A stretch of 14,122 nucleotides of DNA from Baffinella frigidus (Eukaryota > Cryptophyceae > Cryptomonadales > Baffinellaceae). The notes beneath the pieces were generated by a model that was given only the letters and a program-made list of their open reading frames with translations, had not been told where the DNA came from and searched no databases. Shown here piece by piece: positions 7,615 through 13,971 of the stretch (position 1 is the stretch's first letter; every line of letters begins with the position of its first letter). The position numbers were made by a program, and so were the translations under genes. The stretch lies in NCBI GenBank assembly GCA_026770585.1, contig MU646577.1, positions 205,018-219,139 on the forward strand. Reading direction: 5' to 3'.

Positions 7615-9917
7615 CTAGGGACACGCGGCAGAGGTGTCAGCGCTCACAAACTCACCGCCCCAGTCTGACACACGCCCGAACCCAGAGACACGCCGCATCC
7701 TTCACGGATCGGATTTTCAACCACAAGTTCAAAAGTTCAAACTCCAATCGGGTTTTCAACAACACGTTCAAAAGTTCGAACCCCAAGTTCAAAAGTTCAA
7801 ACCCCAATAGTAAAGTACAGTCCCCACGAGACCCCCTCGCTCTCCCCCCCACCTCCCCCCCCGACGCGTACCTGGTTCTTGGCGTGAACGTCAGCCTTCG
7901 CCGCCACAAGCGCCTTGATCGCCGCCTCGCGACCGTGAAAAGCAGCCAGATGCAGCGGCGTATCTCCATACTGTGCCACGCGCCCCCTCGTCAGCCACGC
8001 CCAGTCTGGTTTCTGGCGCCGCTTGCAACCGATGCTAACCCTCCGAGCATAGAATATTGTACTTCCGTGGTGCATAATGGAGTATACGGGTTGTTTTGAG
8101 AAGGCTTGTGGGCCTTCCACACTCTAGTTGCAGGGGACGCCAGACCACGATATGATCACTACACCAACCCTGGATAGGGTCAGGAAGTTTGGGTATGGGG
8201 TTCAGAGTCTATGGGTACATGGTTCTGGGTTTTAGCTCAGGGTTGAGGGTTGAGGGTTGACGGTTGACTCTGAGGGTCACGGATTGGGTTCCTTTGAACA
8301 ATCTCAGATTCAAAATTCCAAACCACAAAAAAAATAAAAACAGAACCCATGCCGCTCCCCCCTCGCCCTCCCAACCCGCCCCAACTCTTACGTTGTTTGT
8401 GGCGTGAACGTCCGCCGTCGCCGCCACAAGTGCTTCGATCGCACAATCGTGACCGTTCGAAGCAGCCTTATGCAGCGGCGTCTCTCCGTCCCACTGCGCC
8501 ACGCGGCTCCCCGTCAGCCACGCCCACTCCACGTGGTTTCTGGCCCCACCTGCAACTGATGCCAGCGCCCCGAGTATTGAACATTATTCTTCCGTGGTGC
8601 ATAAAGGAGTGCTCGGAATTCGTTTAGACGGCTTGTGGACATACACTGGTTTCAGGGAACACCAGACCACGATGTTGTCACCACAACGACCCTGAATCAG
8701 TTCGTGCTGGCCTAGGAGTTCAGGAAGCAAGGGGTTTCAGTTGTGCGTTCGTGGTTTATCCTCATTGTGTTTGTAAGCCAGCAACCCCAAACCCTGCACC
8801 CTAACCCCTAAACAGTCTATGTCTCAACAACCTCATCTCAGTTGAAAAGTCCCCGCCGGCTCCAGTGAGTTTTTTCTCATTTCAGGTTCGAGGTTACGGT
8901 GTGAAGCTGATCAATAAAGATCAGAGCTTCAAGTTTCGCGAGTTGAGGGTTTGGGGTTCGGGGTTTACGCTCAGGGGTTCGGGTTCCAGGGTTACGGTTG
9001 GGACAATGGTTCACGAATTGGGTCTTTCAACAATCTCAGTTTCAACACTCCAAACCAGAACAGTAACAGTAACTAACGACGCCCCCCCCCTCGCCCTTCC
9101 CAACCAGAACAGTGAAATAATGCAGAGACCTGCGTCCCCTCGCCCTCCCAAAACCCCCCACCTTCTTACCTTGTCCTTGGCGTGAACATCCGCCTTCGCC
9201 GCCACGAGCGCCTCGATCGCCGCCACGTGACCGTTGTAAGCAGCATGATGCAGCGGCGTCGTGAAAAGCTACGCCACGCGGCTCCCCGTCAGCCACGCCC
9301 ACTTCGCGTTGTTTATGGTGCTGTCTGCAAACGATGTCAACGCTCCGAGCATGGAACATTGTTCTTCTGTGGTACCAATGGATGGTGCGGAATCCTTGTA
9401 GAACGCTTGTGCACGGTCCACACACTGGGTTCAGGGGACAACAGGCCAAGGTGTGGTCACCGTTGCAGGAGGACGCACTGGATTCCAGCCAATCTCACTC
9501 GGAGCCGCAAGTAACCCTTCTTCAATCAACCCGAAACGCCAAGACCCCCTAAACCCTGAACCCCTAACCCCTAAATTCCTCAAAGCACTCAGGATCTTGG
9601 CGTCGTTGTAGGAGGACGGCGAGCAAATCAACCAAAACAACATGCTGAGATATCCTGCAGGCCAAACGTACCGCGTCCGTGACCCCTGCGTTGCCGCCTG
9701 CAGCTACGATCTGGTGTATCTGCACAACGGGAAAGCATAGTGAGGCGAGAAATGGACCAGGAGAGCGCGGGGAGGAGTTTTCGGTCGATGGTCCAGAGTT
9801 GAAGGGTATGAGGCCAAAAGCAAGTCTCGCCTGGGTCATGTTTCCCTCCCGCGCTGCCGAAAGAAGAGCCTGGGGATCCGCAGCCAGCAGCTTCTTGCCC
9901 TCCGCCACAAGCGGGGC
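7531..9917 (-). CDS. Ankyrin-repeat gene, module 2 (exons 9831-9917, 9672-9719, 9170-9268, 8392-8493, 7872-7970, 7531-7614)
   Basis: Six phase-0 minus-strand exons: a two-exon N-cap, three type 1 repeats (I, H, G) and a C-cap, about 173 codons joined. An ATG at 10013 is in frame with the first exon (32 codons further upstream). That ATG lies in a frameshifted remnant of a type 3 exon, so its use is doubtful. The C-cap has a donor instead of a stop, so the product either reads through the intron to a stop near 7417 or is spliced to module 3. The N-cap uses a GC donor and repeat I has lost the Asp-Gly start, so this copy may be partly degraded. Expected role is a protein-binding ankyrin stack. 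Confidence 0.45.
7872..7970 (-). CDS. Type 1 ankyrin exon G
   Basis: A 99-bp, 33-codon exon with acceptor GTGGCACAG and donor AACCAG|GTACGCG (others are GTAAGA). It reads YGDTPLHLAAFHGREAAIKA, then LVAAKADVHAKNQ. It differs from its sisters at Y1, D3, L8, F11, H12 and R14. The downstream intron holds a short direct repeat of GTTCAAAAGTTC(A/G)AAC phrases at about 7725-7801. Confidence 0.85.
8392..8493 (-). CDS. Type 1 ankyrin exon H (34 codons)
   Basis: A 102-bp exon. After acceptor GTGGCGCAG there is an extra TGG codon before GACGGAGAG. Donor is AACAAC|GTAAGAG. It reads W-DGETPLHKAASNGHDCAIEA, then LVAATADVHATNN. The added Trp lies in the inter-repeat turn. D15, C16 and E19 also depart from the usual framework. 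Confidence 0.83.
9170..9268 (-). CDS. Type 1 ankyrin exon I (atypical start)
   Basis: A 99-bp, 33-codon exon with acceptor GTGGCGTAG and donor GACAAG|GTAAGAAG. It reads LFTTPLHHAAYNGHVAAIEA, then LVAAKADVHAKDK. The first three codons (Leu-Phe-Thr) replace the usual Asp/Asn-Gly-x, so the conserved turn glycine is missing. Length and phase are intact, so it is still splice-compatible. Confidence 0.75.
9672..9719 (-). CDS. N-cap ankyrin exon, second half (module 2)
   Basis: A 48-bp, 16-codon, phase-0 exon. Acceptor GTTGTGCAG is followed by IHQIVAAGGNAGVTDA, with donor GCG|GTACGTTTGG. Joined to 9831-9917 it completes the first ankyrin unit (helix pair, then GGN..VTD turn). The module 1 counterpart is 13153-13200, with V-E in place of A-G. 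Confidence 0.65.
9831..9917 (-). CDS. N-cap ankyrin exon, first half (module 2, GC donor)
   Basis: An 87-bp, 29-codon exon. After TTTCGTCAG it reads APLVAEGKKLLAADPQALLS, then AAREGNMTQ, and ends CAG|GCGAGA. The module 1 copy has a GT donor at this site, so this is either a GC-AG intron or a damaged donor. LLxAAxEG is the usual start of an ankyrin domain. The frame is open upstream to an ATG at 10013. Confidence 0.6.
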
Positions 9918-9985
9918 CTGACGAAAGATTCTGTGATCAGACGAGAGTCTTCGTGCATAAGCAGAATCGTGAAATAAGATCTCCC

Positions 9986-10081
9986 TCAGCAGACTTCTCC
10001 ACCACCGCCGCATGGTGCTTTGGTGGTGCTTTGGTGCTTTAGTGCATGACCTTCAACTAAATGCAGCGGCGTCTTTCCCTG
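9986..10081 (-). pseudogene. Degenerate type 3 ankyrin exon
   Basis: After GCGCCGCAG it reads QGKTPLHLVEGHA, then a run derived from a TGGTGCTT repeat (plus strand, about 10013-10038). The following GCGGCGGTGGTGGAGAAG matches the intact type 3 exon at 6726-6824 but is read out of frame and soon meets TGA. A repeat expansion and frameshift appear to have disabled it. Confidence 0.6.
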
Positions 10082-10223
10082 CTGCGGCGCGCGGGCACGC
10101 AACCCTTCTCTCCGCATTTCACCCTTTCCGCAGTTTCCGCTTAAAACTCCCAACCATAATGGTACACTGCAGTCCCCACGCCGCCCCATCTCTCGCCCTA
10201 CCAGAACCCTGCCCCCCTCTTAC

Positions 10224-10307
10224 ATCGACAGTGCCGAGCTCGCGCAGCAGTTGCGCAGCAGAGGCCTCGCCATGTTCGACGGCGCATTGCAGCGGCGTGT
10301 TTCCGTC
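10224..10307 (-). CDS. C-cap-like ankyrin exon with donor (type 2, module 1)
   Basis: An 84-bp, 28-codon exon after acceptor CTTGCCCCCAG. It reads DGNTPLQCAVEHGEASAAQL, then LRELGTVD, and ends GAT|GTAAGAGG. The acceptor is identical to that of the terminal exon at 2921. The 141-bp intron to exon K is open in frame, so intron retention would not truncate the protein there. Confidence 0.77.
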
Positions 10308-13300
10308 CTGGGGGCAAGCGGCAGAGGTGTCAGCGCTCACAGACTCAAAGCCCTCGCCAAGTTCAAAACTTCGAACCGCACTAGCAAAGTAGAGACCCCA
10401 CGCTGCCGCCCCCGCTCCCTGCCAGCACCCTCCCCCCGCCCCTCTTACCGTGTTCTTTGCGTGAACGTTCGCTATTGCCACAACAAGCGCCTTGATCGCC
10501 GCCTCGTGCCCGTTCGAAGCAGCCAGATGCAGTGGTGTAGCTCCGTTCTGCGCCACCCGCAAAGGGTACGGGTTTAGGTTCCGCCGTGAGGGACAGGAGT
10601 TCAACGTTACAGGGTTGATGGCTTCAGGATGTTTACTCTCAAGATTAGTATTTACGGTTTACTGTGGGGTATATGGTTCACGGATTGGGTCTTTCGACAA
10701 CCGCAGGGTCAAAACTCCACACCACAAAGATACAGACCCACCGCCGCCCAACCACCCTCGCCCTCCTAGCACCCTAGACCCTCCCTCACTCTTACATAGC
10801 CATTGGCGTGAACGTCTGCCTTCGCCGCCACAAGCGCCTTGATCGCCGCCTCGTGCCCGTTCGAAGCAGCTCGATGCAGCGGCGTATCTCCGTCCTGCGC
10901 CTCGCGGACCCCGTCAACTACGCCCAGTTCGCATTGTTTATGGGCACGCCTGCAACCGATGCGAACGCCCCGAGCATAGTACATTGTACGTCCGTGGTGC
11001 ATAATGGAGTGTGTGGAATCCTTCTGGAAGGCTTCTGGACGGTTCACACACTGGTTACAAGGGACGCCAGGCCACGATGTGGTAACCAAAACGACCCTGA
11101 ATCGGTTCGTGCTGGCCTATAAGTGCAGGGTGCAAGGGGTTTCAGATGTTTGTTCGTGGTTTATCCTCAGGTTGTGTGTGAGCGTAGAGTCTTTGTTTCG
11201 CAAACTTCATCTCAGTTGAGGATCGAGGCGTAGGTCTCTACGGTTTACGGTTAGCGTGTGAAGTTGGTCAATACGGTTCGGGAATTCAGGGTTCACGCGT
11301 TGAGGGTGTGGGGTTCAGGGTTGATGCTCATGGGGAAGGGTTTTGGATTGACGGTTGGGTCTGAAGTTCACGGATTGGGCCTTTCAACGACCTTGGGTTC
11401 AAAAATCCCAACCAAAACAGTAACACAGAATCCCCATGACGCCCCCCCATTCGCCCTTGCAACACCTCCCCACCCTCTTACTTGGTTCGTGGCGTGAACG
11501 TCCGCCTTCGCCGCCACAAGCGCTTTGATCGCCGCCTCGTGCCCGTTCCAAGCAGCATAATGCAGCGGCGTAGATCCACCCTGCACCACGCGGCTCCCCG
11601 TCAGCCACGCCCATTCCGCGTGGTTTTTAGCGCCGCCTGCAACCGATCCCAACCCTCCGAGCATGGAACATTGTTCTTCTCTGGCACCAATGGAGTGTGC
11701 GGAATCTTTCGAGAAGGCGTGGGCACAGTCCACACACTGGTTGCAGGGGACGCCAGACCACGTTGTGGTCACATCACCGACCCTGATTACGAGTTCAAGG
11801 AGGTTTTGGGGTGGGGTTAGATTCTATGGGTTCATGGTTCTGGGTTTCAGCTCAGGGTTTAGGGTTTAGGGATAACGATTGGGTCTGGAGTTCACGGATT
11901 GGGTCTTTGAACAACCTCAGGTTAACAAATTCCATCCAAAACAGTGAAATAATACTGAGACCTGCGCCCCCTCGCCCTCCCAACACCCGTCTCCCCTCTT
12001 ACATCGTCCGTGGCGTGAACGTCCGCCTTCGCCGCCACAAGCGCCTTGATCGCAGCCTCGTGGCCGTTCCACGCAGCATAAAGCAGCGGCGTCCTTCCGT
12101 ACTGCGCCACGCGGCACCCCGTCAAGGAGTGTGCGGAATTCATCCTAGAACAAAAAAATGATTTGAAAAATCTGTATGAAAATTTAAAAAATCTGCATGA
12201 AAACTGACACACAAATGCTTCGGGACGTGACCTTTATGTGGTAATTTTCCTTGTAGATTTTTAGAAGAAAAATACTTGTCCCGGGAATAGAATCCTTTTA
12301 GACGGCTTCTGCACGGTCCATACACTGGTTGCAGGGGACGCCAGACCACGGTGTGATCACCACAACGACCATGAATCGGTGCGTGCTGGCCTAGGAATTC
12401 AGAGTGCAGTGGCTTTGGGTTTAGTGTTCGGAGTTTACGCTCACTGTGCATGTTTGCGCAGGGTCTATGTCTGACAAATCACATCTCACTCCACAGTGGG
12501 GGGGCTTCCATCCGGTCCCTCCACGGTGCCTCTTTTCTCAATCCCCTTGGATCGTTTCCGAAACGAGCCGACACCATTCCAAACAGGTGAATCATCGAAG
12601 ATGACTGAAAACCCCAAAGGGGCTGATATCTGGTTTGGGAAAGCAGGTTGTTCTTGCGGTGATGAACATTCCCCGTTTTGGTTCCTTGAACCGATTTTTC
12701 CCGACGAGATTCAACGTTCTCAACATTTAAGAATCTAGATGTCACACCACGAAAACACAGTTTACACCCGCATTTGAGTTTTGTAAATTCCCCTGAGAAT
12801 CATGGACGAGCTTTTGGATCGCTGCATTCAGTCAACATCCAGGCTTGACCATCTGAGTTTCGAGGGGGTGAGCCCGGGACTGGACAAACCAAGAACACCC
12901 TACAACATGGAAGTGGAGTGTACCAAAGGGTAGCGACGCCCTCGAGTTCAGCGAAACTCACTTGGAGCCGCGCATAACCCTTCTTCAATAAACACCAAAC
13001 GCCAATACCCCCTAAACCCTGAACCCGTAACCCCCAAACGCATCAAAGCACTCGGGATCGTGGCGTCGTTGCAGGAGGACTGAGAGCAAATCAAACAAAT
13101 CAAAACGCTGAGCAAATCATCCAACCAAAGATATCACACAGGCCAAACGTACCCCGTCCGTGACTTCCACATTGCCGCCAGCAGCTACGATCTGGCGTAT
13201 CTGCAAAACGGGGGAGCATTATGAGAGTGCGGAGAGGGGCTTCGGTTGAGGGGGGTGGGACGTGCAGGGGTTCGGGCTTCGCGCGTTCTCGGTCGATAGT

Positions 13301-13605
13301 CCCGAGTTGAAGGGTATGAGGCCAATTGTTTTTTTCACCTGGGTCACCTCTCCCTCCCACGCGGCCTCGAGAAGAGCCTGGGGATCCGCAGCCAGCAGCT
13401 TCTTGCCCTCCGCCACAAGCGGGGCCTGACGGGTCTGTAGCGGCGTCTTTCCCTGCTGCGGCGCGCGGCAGCGCTCAGGTGCGCACCACCTCTTCAGGTC
13501 CTTCAGGTTCTTCGAGCTCCCAACATAGGCGGACACTGGAACTTGTTCTGCATAAAAGCCATACTTCCTTTCTGCATAAAAGCCATGATTCCTTTTGGAC
13601 CACAT
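10224..13605 (-). CDS. Ankyrin-repeat gene, module 1, telomere-proximal (exons 13339-13605, 13153-13200, 12003-12101, 11482-11580, 10796-10894, 10449-10547, 10224-10307)
   Basis: Seven phase-0 minus-strand exons: leader plus N-cap half, second N-cap half, type 1 repeats N, M, L and K, and a C-cap, about 265 codons if translation begins at the ATG at 13605. It is the best-formed module: both N-cap borders are canonical, the repeats keep framework residues and no stop interrupts the joined frame. It is transcribed away from the telomere, starting about 370 bp from it. The leader (60 codons) has two near-copies of GFYAE and no clear signal peptide or membrane helix. The C-cap ends in a donor, so the 3' end may lie in module 2 or 3, or the frame may stop near 9986 after read-through. 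Likely a protein-binding domain; partners unknown. Confidence 0.5.
10449..10547 (-). CDS. Type 1 ankyrin exon K
   Basis: A 99-bp, 33-codon exon with acceptor GTGGCGCAG and donor AACACG|GTAAGAG. It reads NGATPLHLAASNGHEAAIKA, then LVVAIANVHAKNT. V23, I25 and N27 replace framework A, K and D. The upstream flank is cut off 15 bases from the exon and replaced by telomere-like sequence, giving a short 248-bp intron to exon L. Confidence 0.84.
10796..10894 (-). CDS. Type 1 ankyrin exon L
   Basis: A 99-bp, 33-codon exon with acceptor GAGGCGCAG and donor GGCTAT|GTAAGAG. It reads DGDTPLHRAASNGHEAAIKA, then LVAAKADVHANGY. The framework is perfect. Variable residues are D1, D3, R8, S11 and N31-G-Y33. 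The full conserved upstream flank is present to about 11155. Confidence 0.87.
11482..11580 (-). CDS. Type 1 ankyrin exon M
   Basis: A 99-bp, 33-codon exon with acceptor GTGGTGCAG and donor AACCAA|GTAAGAG. It reads GGSTPLHYAAWNGHEAAIKA, then LVAAKADVHATNQ. The framework is perfect. Variable residues are G1, S3, Y8, W11 and T31-N-Q33. Complete upstream flank. Confidence 0.87.
12003..12101 (-). CDS. Type 1 ankyrin exon N
   Basis: A 99-bp, 33-codon exon with acceptor GTGGCGCAG and donor GACGAT|GTAAGAG. It reads YGRTPLLYAAWNGHEAAIKA, then LVAAKADVHATDD. Leu replaces His in the TPLH motif, an unusual framework change. Its upstream flank has lost roughly 100 bp after CCCCGTCA and carries an AT-rich insertion (12148-12287). 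Confidence 0.85.
12148..12287. mobile_element. AT-rich insertion in the unit N intron flank
   Basis: Normal flank sequence (GGAGTGTGCGGAAT...CCT.TAGAAGGCTT) is interrupted by about 140 AT-rich bases. The interrupted motif is roughly duplicated on both sides (GAATTCATCCTAGA and AGAATCCTTTTAGA). An internal direct repeat AAAAATCTG(T/C)ATGAAAA occurs twice. It looks like a small inserted element with an imperfect target duplication. Confidence 0.4.
12590..12925 (-). repeat. Intron block, partner of 6440-6715
   Basis: Same block as at 6440-6715: AAGATGACTGAAAA, CCAAAGGGGC, GCATTCAGTCAAC, CCAGGCTTGACCAT, GTTTCGAGGGGGTGAGCC and CAACATGG. It lies in the 1051-bp intron between the second N-cap exon and exon N. 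No exon is supported in this intron, though an extra unrecognised one cannot be excluded. Confidence 0.6.
13153..13200 (-). CDS. N-cap ankyrin exon, second half (module 1)
   Basis: A 48-bp, 16-codon, phase-0 exon. Acceptor CGTTTTGCAG is followed by IRQIVAAGGNVEVTDG, with donor GGG|GTACGTTTGG. It follows a 138-bp intron. Joined to the preceding VTQ it completes a normal first ankyrin repeat. The acceptor has a better pyrimidine tract than type 1 exons do. Confidence 0.7.
13339..13605 (-). CDS. First exon of module 1: leader plus N-cap first half
   Basis: From ATG at 13605 the frame runs 89 codons to CAG|GTGAAA. The last 29 codons (13339-13425) read APLVAEGKKLLAADPQALLE, then AAWEGEVTQ, the start of an ankyrin domain, and are duplicated at 9831-9917. 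The 60-codon leader includes APQQGKTPLQ, the beginning of a truncated type 3 exon fused by deletion. A TCAG acceptor at 13426-13429 could instead mark the exon start, with the true first exon elsewhere. Confidence 0.5.
13547..13586. repeat. Tandem 16-bp repeat in the leader
   Basis: TCTGCATAAAAGCCAT occurs at 13547-13562 and 13571-13586. On the minus strand it encodes the doubled GFYAE motif of the putative leader. It could be a coding duplication or, if the leader is not translated, a promoter-proximal repeat. Confidence 0.6.
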
Positions 13606-13639
13606 TCCCGTATTGCACCCCTTCCGCACCAACGACACC

Positions 13640-13971
13640 CTCTCTGCGGGTCTGGCGAAATCTTTACGGAAGGTAACCGGAACTCTTTTTAATTCTGCGG
13701 GTTTGTGGTAAGGCCAGTAGGGGGGTCACGGGCGCTGCGCTGAGGGGGGGGTGTCCAGCTCTGATCTAGTCGATCAGGTCTCACCGTCAACGTACTGTTC
13801 AGTGGCCCTCTCTGCACGGAAGTTCTAGTTGTACGTGGTCTTCTTCTCTGCTTTATTTCTCTCAAGCCTGACACTAATTGCTCCAAACGTCGATCGCTGA
13901 ATGTCACCTCGAAGCTCTAAAATAAATTAACGACGAGATCGACTGGGTCGGAGCCCCGAGTTTTTCGGGGT
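13640..13971. other. Subtelomeric spacer
   Basis: Sequence between the first exon and the telomere. A 72-codon minus ORF (13907-13689) has no recognisable domain. The minus strand has AATAAAG near 13850, and a six-base-stem hairpin (CCCCGA/TCGGGG, 13954-13970) touches the first telomere units. It would contain the module 1 promoter if that gene is expressed, but no defined promoter element could be picked out. Confidence 0.4.

Larger units (their letters stand above)
9490..10090 (-). repeat. Duplicated N-cap segment (partner about 12950-13470)
   Basis: The region from the type 3 remnant through both N-cap exons and into the next intron matches 12950-13470: 62 identical bases across the first N-cap exon, shared TACCCTTCAACTC, GCAGGAGGAC-like and GGAGCCGC phrases, and a shared TTCTTCAAT(C/A)AAC tail. 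It shows that modules 1 and 2 arose by segmental duplication including introns. Confidence 0.7.

Noticed and set aside
4121-12101. Diversity-generating retroelement as the cause of variable codons
   Set aside because: Variable codons are not restricted to adenine-derived changes, there is no reverse transcriptase or template repeat in the window, and the locus is eukaryotic.
4121-12101. CRISPR-like regular repeats
   Set aside because: The repeated units are long (347-860 bp), coding, and irregularly spaced.
13689-13907. 72-codon minus ORF next to the telomere, possibly retroelement-derived
   Set aside because: No motif supports it. The AATAAAG and PBS-like phrases are too weak to call an LTR.
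13954-13970. Hairpin with short T-rich loop as a terminator
   Set aside because: Bacterial-type terminators do not apply in this eukaryotic, telomere-adjacent setting.
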